A stretch of DNA of 64,000 nucleotides from the NCBI GenBank assembly GCA_963805705.1, contig CAWDVH010000001.1:1984001-2048000 (forward strand), in the 5' to 3' direction. Numbering within the stretch: position 1 is the stretch's first letter; each line of letters starts with the position of its first letter. Shown one piece after another: positions 8,407-16,368 of the stretch. The position numbers were made by a program, and so were the translations under genes. Under the pieces are notes generated by a model, which made no database searches, was not told the origin of the DNA, and saw only the letters and a program-made list of their open reading frames with translations. This DNA is from CAWDVH01 sp963805705 (lineage in GTDB: Bacteria > Actinomycetota > Actinomycetes > Streptosporangiales > Streptosporangiaceae).

Positions 8407-9489
8407 ATGCCCGGCGACGACGACGCGGCCGCTGTCACCGCCCTGCGGGACCAGTGCACCCGCTTCCTGCACGGCCACGGGCCGGTGACGCCCGCTGCCC
8501 TGCTGGCCACGATCCCGGATGGCACCGCCGTCGACCGCTACGGTGACGGCGGCGTCGTCGCCGAGCTGGAGGCCGAGATGGCCAGGGTGCTCGGCAAGCC
8601 GGCGGCGGTCTTCCTGCCGAGCGGGACGATGGCCCAGCAGGCGGTGCTCCGGGTGCACGCCGACCGGCGGCAGCGGCGCACGATCGTCTTCCATCCCATG
8701 TGCCACCTTGAGCAGCACGAGGGGCAGGCCTACCGGCGGCTGCATGACCTGACCGGCCGGCCCGCCGGTGACCCCGGCCGGCTCCTGTCCCTGGCTGATC
8801 TGGTGGTCATCGCAGAACGGGTCGCGGCCCTGCTCATCGAGCTACCGCAGCGTGATCTCGGCGGCCAGCAGCCCTCGCTCGACGACCTGTCCGCGCAGGC
8901 CGCCTGGGCTCGCGGCACCGGCGCGGCCGTCCACCTGGACGGGGCCAGGCTGTGGGAGTCGGCGGCGGGGTACGGCCAGCCGCCCGCGGCGATCGCGGCG
9001 CTCTTCGACACCGTGTATGTCTCTTTCTACAAGGGCATCGGCGCGCTGCCCGGCTGCTGCGTGGCCGGGCCGCAGGATGTCATCGACGAGGTGCGGGAGT
9101 GGCGGCACCGGATGGGCGGCACGCTGTTCGGCTTGTGGCCGAGCGCCGCGTCCGCGCTGACCTGCCTGACCCGGCGGCTGCCGCTCATGCCGGGCTACCT
9201 GAACCACGCCCGTGCCATCGCCGCCGTGCTCGCCGGCGTTCCCGGCGTGCGGGTGGTCCCCGACCCGCCGCAGGTACCGATGATGCACCTGCTGCTGAGC
9301 ACGACCCAGGAAGGCTTCGTGACCGCCGCCCGCCGCCTGGCCGCCGACCAGGGCATCTGGACCTGGCAGCAGGCGATGACGACACCGGATCCCGCCGTCC
9401 AGCGGGTCGAGCTGGCCGTCGGCGACGCGACCAGCACCCTGGAGCCGATCGAGATCCGCGACATCATCGCCGCCCTCGTGGCGGCCTAG
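8407..9489 (+). CDS. ltaE: Low-specificity threonine aldolase family (PLP lyase)
   Basis: A 360-residue fold-type I PLP enzyme of the beta-eliminating lyase/threonine aldolase group, splitting L-threonine or related beta-hydroxy amino acids to glycine and an aldehyde. DRYGDGGVVAELEAEMARVL and FLPSGTMAQQ are near the cofactor phosphate site, HLDGARLWE (about 176-184) carries the Asp that contacts the pyridine nitrogen, and SFYKGIGALPG holds the Schiff-base Lys209. Length is normal. The ATG at 8407 follows AGGCAGG. It follows the DUF1707 gene by 11 nt and may share its transcript. Confidence 0.85.
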   Translation: MPGDDDAAAVTALRDQCTRFLHGHGPVTPAALLATIPDGTAVDRYGDGGVVAELEAEMARVLGKPAAVFLPSGTMAQQAVLRVHADRRQRRTIVFHPMCHLEQHEGQAYRRLHDLTGRPAGDPGRLLSLADLVVIAERVAALLIELPQRDLGGQQPSLDDLSAQAAWARGTGAAVHLDGARLWESAAGYGQPPAAIAALFDTVYVSFYKGIGALPGCCVAGPQDVIDEVREWRHRMGGTLFGLWPSAASALTCLTRRLPLMPGYLNHARAIAAVLAGVPGVRVVPDPPQVPMMHLLLSTTQEGFVTAARRLAADQGIWTWQQAMTTPDPAVQRVELAVGDATSTLEPIEIRDIIAALVAA

Positions 9490-9512
9490 CGCCGGCCAGC
9501 GCCGCCGCGCGG

Positions 9513-10565
9513 TTAGATGCCGAGCTGGGCTGCTCGCCGGGTGAGCTCGAGCTTGGAGCTGACGTCGAGCTTCGTGTAAGCGTTGCGCAGGTGCGTTTCG
9601 ATGGTGCGTTCGCTGAGGAACAGCTTCCGGGCGATGTCCGGCGTTGACTGGCCAGCGACAGCGAGCCGGACGATCTCGTGCTCGCGCTGGCTGAGGGCAT
9701 GCACCCCGAGCGAGGAGCTGGCGTGGCGGGGGCGGCTGAGGGTGCCGCGGACGGCGGCCTGCACCTGATCGAGCACGGCGTCGGCGTCTTCGACCCACGG
9801 GCGGTGGTCAGCGCCGGGCAGCTCGACGAACTTCGCGCCGGCGATGTGGTCCGCGAGGTAGCGGCCGTTGCCGACCTCGACCCAGCGGTCATCGCCGCGG
9901 TGCAGCACCAGTGTCGGGGAGCGGATATCGGGCAGCAGGTTCCGAACGTCAAGCTGCGCGTTCATCAGCATCAGGTCTCGGGCCATGCCCGGGCTCGCTC
10001 CCACGCGTAGGTAGCGTGCCCACCAGCGCTGGGTATCGGGGTCGGGGGGCAGGTCCGGGTTGACGATGTCCCACCATGCCCCGCTGGCCCACGCCTCATC
10101 GAAGCGCTCGATGAACTGGGCGACTGTCTCAGGCGACACACCCCACGGGTAGTCGGCGGTCGCGACCTTGCGCGGGTACGACCCGTAGAGAATCAATGAC
10201 TCGACCCGGTGGGGGTGCTGGGCGGCGAACGCGATACTCAGCGCGCCGCCCTCGGACACTCCGAGCAGGTGCGCCTGCTCGACGCCAACCGCGTCCATCA
10301 CCGCCCGGATGTCGTCGACTCGCTCAGCCAGGGTGGGCGGGCGTTTCATCGGGTCCGAGAGCCCGGTGCCGCGTTTGTCGAACAAGATCAGCCGGCTGAA
10401 AGACGCTAGCCGGTGCAGGAACCGGGCCAGATACGGCCAGTCCCAGGCCGCCTCGACATGCGACACGAACCCCGGCACCAGCACCAGGTCCGGCGGCCCC
10501 GAGCCCAGAACCTGATGAGCGAGGTGCACCGGCCCGCTGCGCGCGTATCTGGTGGCCGGACCCAC
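9513..10565 (-). CDS. Alpha/beta hydrolase fused to LuxR-type HTH domain
   Basis: A 350-residue fusion. Residues 1-275 are an alpha/beta hydrolase: DKRGTGLSDP oxyanion-side loop, nucleophile elbow GVSEGG with Ser104, acid in LVLHRGDDRWV and His in LPGADHRPW. Residues about 287-350 are a LuxR HTH: LSQREHEIVRLAVAGQSTPD followed by IARKLFLSERTIETHLRNAY. All three catalytic residues are present, so the enzyme part could be active, either as an enzyme or as a ligand-binding sensor for the HTH. The architecture is known in actinomycetes and the effector is unknown. It reads against the preceding gene (convergent, 23 nt apart). Confidence 0.85.
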   Translation of the reverse strand: MGPATRYARSGPVHLAHQVLGSGPPDLVLVPGFVSHVEAAWDWPYLARFLHRLASFSRLILFDKRGTGLSDPMKRPPTLAERVDDIRAVMDAVGVEQAHLLGVSEGGALSIAFAAQHPHRVESLILYGSYPRKVATADYPWGVSPETVAQFIERFDEAWASGAWWDIVNPDLPPDPDTQRWWARYLRVGASPGMARDLMLMNAQLDVRNLLPDIRSPTLVLHRGDDRWVEVGNGRYLADHIAGAKFVELPGADHRPWVEDADAVLDQVQAAVRGTLSRPRHASSSLGVHALSQREHEIVRLAVAGQSTPDIARKLFLSERTIETHLRNAYTKLDVSSKLELTRRAAQLGI

Positions 10566-10597
10566 CCGGCCAGTCTAACCCGGCCGAAGCCGCCGGC

Positions 10598-10634
10598 GGC
10601 GGCCGCGAGCCCCTGGTCAGGGCTCGCGGCCGCC
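10598..10634 (-). terminator. Hairpin terminator after tautomerase gene
   Basis: A perfect 15-bp stem (GGCGGCCGCGAGCCC at 10598-10612 and its complement at 10620-10634) with a 7-nt loop. It lies 20 nt past the stop of the leftward tautomerase gene and before the next leftward start. Confidence 0.72.
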
Positions 10635-10653
10635 CGGCTCCCGGTCGCCGGGC

Positions 10654-10899
10654 TCAGGCGACCGCGGCGGCGGCCTCAGCGCCGGCCCCGGCGGCCAGGG
10701 CCTGCACGTCCTGGGTGGTCAGCGGGTTTCCGCCGATCGCCCAGTCGCCGCTGTGGACCTCTTCCAGCACGCACCAGGTCACCCCGCGCATGTTCTCGCC
10801 CTCGATCGACACCATCGTTTCGGTGAGTTTCTGCACGATCTCGCGGCGCTGCGAGTTGGAGAAAACCCCCTCGATCACCTTCACATTGATCAGTGGCAT
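10654..10899 (-). CDS. 4-oxalocrotonate tautomerase-like enzyme
   Basis: An 81-residue protein of the tautomerase superfamily. After loss of Met1 the N-terminal Pro (MPLINVKVIEGVFSNSQRRE) is the catalytic base, followed by the family helix IVQKLTETMVSIEGE and strand VTWCVLEEV. It is slightly longer than classical 62-residue 4-OT, with an alanine-rich tail. The ATG at 10899 has GGAAAGGGG upstream. The substrate is unknown; these enzymes isomerise keto-enol intermediates, often in aromatic breakdown. The upstream gap contains a perfect palindrome at 11004-11021. Confidence 0.8.
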   Translation of the reverse strand: MPLINVKVIEGVFSNSQRREIVQKLTETMVSIEGENMRGVTWCVLEEVHSGDWAIGGNPLTTQDVQALAAGAGAEAAAAVA

Positions 10900-11003
10900 C
10901 TTGTTTGCCCCTTTCCGCTGAGTTCCTGTCCTGTGCCGGTCCGCGCCTGCTCTCGTCAGCCGGCCTGGTGATATTCACGGTAGGAACACTCGTGAGCCGC
11001 TAC

Positions 11004-11021
11004 ATCCGTACCAGTACGGAT
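11004..11021. promoter_or_regulatory. Perfect 8-bp inverted repeat (candidate operator)
   Basis: ATCCGTAC-CA-GTACGGAT, perfect arms with a 2-bp centre, in the 250-bp gap between the divergent tautomerase and phosphatase genes. Its size is typical of a dimeric repressor site. The binding protein is unknown. Confidence 0.45.
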
Positions 11022-11150
11022 TCGAGCCAGCACGGATTCCAGCCAGCCGGCCGGCGCGCATATCCGCGGAGCGGCCTCGGCATTGCCGCGGTACTCGACG
11101 GCGGCCGCTGATCCGGACCAGGGAGCGGGCGACTCTGGCACCCTGTCTTC

Positions 11151-11681
11151 ATGACGCAGAATCCCACGAGGCGGCTGGTGCTGCTGCGGCACGCCAAGTC
11201 CGCCTGGCCGGACGTGGCTGATCATGACCGGCCGCTGGCCAAGCGCGGGCAGCGTGATGCGCCCGGTGCCGGGCGCTGGCTGCGCCAGGCGGGCTACGGG
11301 CCCGACCTGGTGGCCTGCTCAACGGCGCTGCGCACCCGCGAGACCTGGCGCCTGGCCGCGGCTGAGCTGGGCGCATCCCCGCCGGTCCGGTTCGAGCCGC
11401 AGGCGTACGGGGCCAGCGCCGATGGGCTCCTGGAGCTCGTCAGGCAGACCCCGTCCGAGGTGGGCACCCTGCTGGTCGTGGGGCACGAGCCGGCCATGGG
11501 GGAGCTGACCTTGCTGCTGGCCGCGGCCGATGAAGGCGACGCCGGCGCTCTGGAGCGCGTCGGGCTGAAGTTCCCCACCGCGGCGATCGCCGTTTTGACG
11601 TTCACCGGCGACTGGTCCGGCCTGGGCCCCGACGGCGCCGCGCTAGCGGCCTTCGCCGTGCCCGCCGACTACCGCACCTGA
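11151..11681 (+). CDS. SixA-like histidine phosphatase
   Basis: A 176-residue member of the histidine phosphatase (phosphoglycerate mutase-like) superfamily. LVLLRHAKSAWPD (about 9-21) carries the phospho-accepting His in the RHAKS form typical of SixA-like proteins, RTRETW is the second basic motif, and LLVVGHEPAMGEL holds the second catalytic His. SixA removes phosphate from phosphohistidine proteins; the partner here is unknown. It ends inside a small reverse-strand frame at 11643-11801. Confidence 0.84.
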   Translation: MTQNPTRRLVLLRHAKSAWPDVADHDRPLAKRGQRDAPGAGRWLRQAGYGPDLVACSTALRTRETWRLAAAELGASPPVRFEPQAYGASADGLLELVRQTPSEVGTLLVVGHEPAMGELTLLLAAADEGDAGALERVGLKFPTAAIAVLTFTGDWSGLGPDGAALAAFAVPADYRT

Positions 11682-11801
11682 CCCGGCTGGCCGAGCCGCG
11701 GCGAGCGCCATCGTCAGCACGAGCAGCGCCAGGCCGGCCAGGATGCAGAGATTCCCGGTGACCAGCTCAAGCCCGTGCCGGTGGTACGACATCCCGGGCA
11801 T
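11643..11801 (-). CDS. Possible small single-pass membrane protein
   Basis: A 52-residue frame starting MPGMSYHRHGLELVTG, followed by one strongly hydrophobic segment (NLCILAGLALLVLTMALAAA) and a basic, glycine-rich tail. It overlaps the end of the phosphatase gene by 39 nt on the other strand. It looks like a real small membrane protein because the hydrophobic run is clean and flanked by charge, but the start has only a weak GGGAGCGG 9 nt upstream and I know no family. Confidence 0.32.
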   Translation of the reverse strand: MPGMSYHRHGLELVTGNLCILAGLALLVLTMALAAARPAGSGAVVGGHGEGR

Positions 11802-11866
11802 GAAATGAACCGCTCCCGGCATGTGGCCGGGGAACGGGCAGCGGACGGCAGTATGCTCTCAGCGCG

Positions 11867-12676
11867 ATGGCCGAGGTAATCAGCAGTGCCGCGAATCCGC
11901 TGATCAAGCGCATGCGCCTGCTGTCGGAGCGCAAGCACCGCCGCCGCGAGGGCGCGTTCGTGGTGCAGGGAGTCCAGCCCGTCTGGCAGGCGGTGGAGGC
12001 CGGGGCTGACATCGAGGTACTCGTCGTCGCGCCTGAGCTGCTCAGCCTGCCGGCCACGGCGGCGATGGTGGCGCAGCAGGAGGACCGGGGCATCCGCGTC
12101 GTCCGCGTCAGCGGCGCGCTGTTCGGCAGGCTCGCCGACCGGGACGGGCCGTCCGGGCTCGCCGCCATCGTCCGCGCCCGCATGGCCGTGCTGGACGGCC
12201 TGCCGGTCCCGCCCTCCGCGCGGTTCGTCGCGCTGCATGAGGTCGGTAACCCCGGCAACCTCGGGACGATCATCCGCACCGCTGATGCCGCGGGCGCGGC
12301 GGGCGTCGTGCTGATCGGCCAGACGACCGACCCGTTCGACCCGGCGGCCGTCAAGGCCTCGATGGGCGCGCTGTTCAGCGTTCCGGTCGCCCATGTACCG
12401 GCAGCGCCGGAGTTCTTCGCCTGGGCCGCCGGGCACGGCATCACGGTCGCGGCGGCCTCGGCGGCCGCGACGGGCACGTTCTGGGACACCGAGCTGGCGG
12501 CTCCGCTGGCCATCCTGCTCGGCAGTGAGGGAACGGGCCTGCCGGCCAGCGTCCTGGCGCGGGGCGACCTGCAGGTGCGCATTCCCATGGTGGGCACCGC
12601 GGAGTCGCTCAACCTCGCCGTGGCCGCCGGGATCCTGATGTACGAGGCGTGGCGGAAATCAGGCCCTCCGCAGTGA
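11867..12676 (+). CDS. TrmH/SpoU-family RNA 2'-O-methyltransferase
   Basis: A 269-residue SPOUT methyltransferase that uses SAM to methylate ribose 2'-OH in tRNA or rRNA. The N-terminal substrate-binding domain (NPLIKRMRLLSERKHRRREG, AFVVQGVQ) precedes the knotted domain with motif 1 NPGNLGTIIRTADAAGA, motif 2 ILLGSEGTGLP and motif 3 IPMVGTAESLNLAVAAGILM. All three motifs are intact. The ATG at 11867 follows a -10-like TATGCT by 9 nt, so the leader is short or absent. Target nucleotide unknown; in actinomycetes this gene often lies near pheST, which is not seen here. Confidence 0.87.
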   Translation: MAEVISSAANPLIKRMRLLSERKHRRREGAFVVQGVQPVWQAVEAGADIEVLVVAPELLSLPATAAMVAQQEDRGIRVVRVSGALFGRLADRDGPSGLAAIVRARMAVLDGLPVPPSARFVALHEVGNPGNLGTIIRTADAAGAAGVVLIGQTTDPFDPAAVKASMGALFSVPVAHVPAAPEFFAWAAGHGITVAAASAAATGTFWDTELAAPLAILLGSEGTGLPASVLARGDLQVRIPMVGTAESLNLAVAAGILMYEAWRKSGPPQ

Positions 12677-12813
12677 GCGGCGGCTGGCGCGCGGGACGGG
12701 GCGCGAGCCAGGCCCTTTCGCACTAGACCGGATGTCGGGGAAACTAGAGGATCGGACCAGGCGCCGCCGGAGGGCGGCCAGGGAAAGACGGCGGCCAGGG
12801 AAAGGCGGAGCGA

Positions 12814-14060
12814 ATGAGCGAGCTGAAGGCTGAGGTAGAGCCGGCTGAGGTCGGGCTCGACCCGGAACGGCTCGAGCGTATCGACCGGCATTTCACGCGG
12901 TACGTGGACACCGGGAAGCTGCCCGGCTGGCTGCTGACCGTCAGCCGGAACGGGCACCTGGCGCACGTGTCGACCTGCGGCGCACGCGATATGGAGGCCG
13001 GGCTCCCGGTCGAGACCGACACGCTGTGGCGCATCTACTCGATGAGCAAGCCGATTACCTCAGTCGCCGCGATGATCCTGTACGAGGAGGGCGCGTTCGA
13101 GCTGAACGACCCGGTCAGCGCCTACATCCCGTCGTTCGCTGACGTCCGTGTCTTCACCGGCGGGTCGGACATCAAGATGACCACCGTCCCGGCCACCGAG
13201 CCCATGCGGATCTGGCACCTGCTGACCCACACATCCGGCCTCACCTACGGCTTCCACCGCTCGCATCCGGTGGACGCGCGCTACCGGGCGGCCGGTTTCG
13301 AGTGGGGCCACCCGGACGGCATGGACCTGGCCGCCTCCTGCGACGCCTGGGCGAGCATGCCGCTGCTCTTCCAGCCGGGCGCCGAGTGGAACTACTCGGT
13401 GTCGACGGACGTCCTCGGCCGCGTGATCGAGGTGGCCTCGGGCCAGGGCTTCGATGAGTTCCTGGCCGGCGGCTGTTCGGCCCGCTCGGCATGACCGAGA
13501 CCGGCTTCGGCGTCGGCGAGCCGGACCGCGGGCGGCTGGCCGCCTTGTACACCAGGGGTCAGGGCGGGCAGGCCGCCAGGCTCGACTCGATGGGGAAGGT
13601 CTCCCGCACCAGGCCGGCCTTTCTCAGCGGGGGAGGCGGCCTGATTTCCACCGCCGCCGACTATGACCGGTTCACCCAGATGCTCCTGAGCCGGCCAGGC
13701 AGCCCGGCGGGGGAACTGGAAGGCACCCGGCTGCTCGGGCCGCGCACCGTCGCCTACATGACCCGTAATCAGCTGCCGGGCGGGGCCGACCTGGAGACGT
13801 TCGGCCGTCCCCTGTTCGCCGAGGCGCCGTTCCGCGGGATGGGCTTCGGGCTGGGCTTCGCCGTGGTCCTCGACCCGGCGGCGGGCAAGACGCTGACCTC
13901 GGCGGGCGAGTACTCGTGGGGCGGTGCCGCGAGCACCGCGTTCTTCGTGGATCCGGCTGAGGGGCTGACGGTCTCGTTCTTCACCCAGCTGCTGCCCTCT
14001 AGCTCCTACCCGATTCGCTCGCAGCTGCGCCAGCTTGTCTACCAGGCTCTGACGGACTAA
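12814..14060 (+). CDS. Beta-lactamase-family serine hydrolase (EstB-like), apparent frameshift near 13470
   Basis: About 415 residues if one missing base near 13466-13473 is restored. The first frame carries the S-x-x-K motif SMSKPITS (Ser76, Lys79) and LLTHTSGLTYGF, then WNYSVSTDVLGRVIEVASGQ, then breaks after DEFLAG. The second frame resumes RLFGPLGMTETGFGV, then LSGGGGLISTAADYDRF and GFGLGFAVV, the normal order in penicillin-binding-protein-like esterases. Likely a cytoplasmic esterase or peptidase-like hydrolase; no signal peptide. ATG with GGCGGAGCGA upstream. The frameshift would remove the C-terminal third if real. Confidence 0.83.
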
Positions 14061-14081
14061 GGCCGCCCGTCCGGGCAGGCC

Positions 14082-14107
14082 CTGTCCGGGCGGGCCCGCC
14101 CGGACAG
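14082..14107. terminator. Hairpin between convergent genes
   Basis: A perfect 26-bp palindrome, arms CTGTCCGGGCGGG and CCCGCCCGGACAG, 21 nt after the serine hydrolase stop and before the end of the convergent DedA gene. Confidence 0.7.
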
Positions 14108-14147
14108 AGGCAGCAGCGGCACGGAATCCCGCCCGCCTGCGAGCGGC

Positions 14148-14768
14148 TCAGGCGGCGTGGCGGCCTGAGCCGCTGCGGGTCGCGGCGGCCTCCTTGCGGA
14201 CCGAGTGCAGGCGATGGGCGATCACGGCGAGGATGGCCAGGATGATCAGCGCCCCGATGGCGTAGCTGCCGATCGAGAAGGCATGCGCGACCCTGGTCCA
14301 GGTGCTGCCCAGCGCGTACCCCGTCAGCGAGAACGCCACCACCCAGACGACGGTGCCCACCAGGCTGAGCAGGCCGAACTGCAACGGCGGCACCTCGATC
14401 ATGCCCGCGACGATCGAGGTGAACGCCCGGATGATCGGCAGCGCCCGGCCGACGGCCACCGCCCATACCCCGCGGCCGGTGAAGAAGCGCTCGGCCCGGT
14501 CGATATCTGAGTGGGTGACGAGCACGTACTTGCCGATCCGCTCGACCGCCTGGCCGCCCAGCCGGCCCACGCCGTAGGACAGATAGGAGCCGGCCAGCTC
14601 GGCCAGCGATCCAATGATGATCACCAGGGCCAGGTTGAAGTGACCCTGGTAGGCGAGCACGCCCGCGAACAGGAAGGTGATCTCCGAGGAGATCGGGATG
14701 CAGCACGCCTCGATGAACCCGAACAAGATCAGCGCGCCGTAGCCCGCGTGCACCAGAAAGCTCTCCAT
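14148..14768 (-). CDS. DedA-family membrane protein
   Basis: A 206-residue polytopic membrane protein. Near the N-terminus IEACCIPISSEITFLFAGVL matches the DedA E-x(n)-P-x-P/S-x-E pattern, and GRALPIIRAFTSIVAGM matches the conserved G-R-x-x-P-x-x-R motif of the re-entrant loop, followed by membrane helices near LVGTVVWVVAFSLTGYALGS and IGALIILAILAVIAHRL. Family members are linked to undecaprenyl-phosphate or phospholipid recycling and membrane potential. The ATG at 14768 begins the amphipathic lead-in; an upstream extension to 14846 is less likely. TAACGT lies 8 nt upstream, suggesting a leaderless start. Confidence 0.85.
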   Translation of the reverse strand: MESFLVHAGYGALILFGFIEACCIPISSEITFLFAGVLAYQGHFNLALVIIIGSLAELAGSYLSYGVGRLGGQAVERIGKYVLVTHSDIDRAERFFTGRGVWAVAVGRALPIIRAFTSIVAGMIEVPPLQFGLLSLVGTVVWVVAFSLTGYALGSTWTRVAHAFSIGSYAIGALIILAILAVIAHRLHSVRKEAAATRSGSGRHAA

Positions 14769-14969
14769 GTCGAAGTACGTTATCGTCCCCGCGGCCCTGC
14801 TCTGGCCCGCCTTGGAACTCAGCTCCGGCCAGCCCGGCCGGCTCAACGTGGCGACGTCGGCCCCGAAGGCGGTTGCCGCTGGCGGGCAGGCGACGAACGG
14901 GCTGAAAGGCGATAGCGGCCGATGTGGTCGATGCCGCGGACCGGCTCGTCGCCCGGTAACCAGGAGTCC

Positions 14970-16295
14970 TTACGATGCGGCCCAGTTGTCCTGCCGGGGA
15001 GCGTGCAGCGGCGAGGTCGGCGTCGTGGCCGCCAGCGTCGCCGGGCTGACGAACGAGCTGCCGGCCGGGCCCGCCTCCACCGCCTCATGCAGCGCGCTGC
15101 CCTTGACGTACTTGCTCCAGGGCAGGAACCACTCGGTCCAGCCGTTGTCCCATACTCCGGCCCGCGGGCTCCCGGTCACCGTGACCGGATCCCCCGGAAT
15201 CGCCATCTTGTAGTAGATCTTGGCATCGGCCGGAGGCATGTTCACGCAGCCGTGGCTGACGTTGGTGAAGCCCTGCTGGCCCACCGACCAGAACGCGTCG
15301 TGCAGGTAATCGCCGCTCCAGGTGAACCGGACGGACCAGGGCACCTCCAGCTTGTAGCCGGGCCCCTTCATCAGCACCGGATTACCCTTCTCGATGGTCA
15401 GGTACGTTCCGTTCGGCGTGTTGTCGCCCGGCTTGCCCGTGCTGATCGGCCAGCGGCTGAACAGCTTGCCGTTCCGGTAGACGCGCATGAAGTGCGTGGC
15501 GGTACTCGCCACCACGATCGTCGAGGCGCCGATGTTGAACGACTGGGTGAGGGTGTGCGCGCCGTACAGGCCAGGAGCCGCCTGCACGCCATCCAGGTGC
15601 CCGGTGAAGCTCACCCTGGTGTTCGCCGGCCAGTAGCCGCGCGGCCGGAAGTCCAGCGTCTGGCTGCCGTCCCAGTACCAGGCGCCGACGACCGGCTTGG
15701 AGGTCTGCAGCTCCAGGGACCGCTCGACCGCCTGCTTGTCGACGACCGGCTCACTGAAGGTCAGCATGATCGGCATGCCGACGCCGTAGGTCTTGCCGAG
15801 GCCCTCGAAGATCATGGTCTGGAATGTGCGGGTCGGCGTCAGGGTGCGGAACGAGCTGGTCTGGGTGACGTGCTGGCCGGACGGGGTCACCGCCTGGGCC
15901 GTGACCGTGTAGCGCTGCGATACCGACAGGGCCCACGTGCTGTGCCAGGAGGCGCCGGCCGGGTCGAGCGTGCCGCTGACCGCGCTAGCCGGCCCGCTGG
16001 CCGGGTCGCCGGCCGGCGTGACCGTCACGCTGGTGATCTTGCCGCGGGCGGCGGTCACCGAGACGCCCTGATCGGGGCGGGCATCCCGGCTCCCGTTAGC
16101 GGGCGTGATGGTGAGCTGAGCTCCGGCGGCCGTCGCGCTCGCCGAGGGGCTGGCGCTGCCGGAAGCGCTGCCCGAGCCGCCGGCGGCCGTGCTCGCGCTG
16201 CCCGCGCAGGCGGTGCTGAGCAGTCCCGCCGCCGCGCAGATCACGACGGCCGGCCACCATCGGCGCGGCCGGCGGGCGGTGCTGGTGCCGCTCAA
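14970..16295 (-). CDS. L,D-transpeptidase lipoprotein with Ig-like domains
   Basis: A 441-residue cell-wall enzyme making 3-3 cross-links in peptidoglycan. The signal peptide ends in lipobox LSTAC (Cys30), then comes a Ser/Ala/Gly-rich linker, two Ig-like beta domains (about 60-280, including FSEPVVDKQAVERSLELQ), and a YkuD catalytic domain with HDAFWSVGQQGFTNVSHG followed directly by the catalytic Cys (SHGCVNM). The C-terminal extension (WTEWFLPWSKYVKGSALHE) is that of mycobacterial LdtMt2-like enzymes. It is leftward, followed by dedA 200 nt on. The upstream Lnt paralogue could lipidate it. Confidence 0.9.
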   Translation of the reverse strand: MSGTSTARRPRRWWPAVVICAAAGLLSTACAGSASTAAGGSGSASGSASPSASATAAGAQLTITPANGSRDARPDQGVSVTAARGKITSVTVTPAGDPASGPASAVSGTLDPAGASWHSTWALSVSQRYTVTAQAVTPSGQHVTQTSSFRTLTPTRTFQTMIFEGLGKTYGVGMPIMLTFSEPVVDKQAVERSLELQTSKPVVGAWYWDGSQTLDFRPRGYWPANTRVSFTGHLDGVQAAPGLYGAHTLTQSFNIGASTIVVASTATHFMRVYRNGKLFSRWPISTGKPGDNTPNGTYLTIEKGNPVLMKGPGYKLEVPWSVRFTWSGDYLHDAFWSVGQQGFTNVSHGCVNMPPADAKIYYKMAIPGDPVTVTGSPRAGVWDNGWTEWFLPWSKYVKGSALHEAVEAGPAGSSFVSPATLAATTPTSPLHAPRQDNWAAS

Positions 16296-16368
16296 GCTGT
16301 CCTCCCGTTGCTCATCTGGCTGTCACTGCGGGCTGTCGCGGGGCTGATGCGGCTGGTACCACCGCGGC

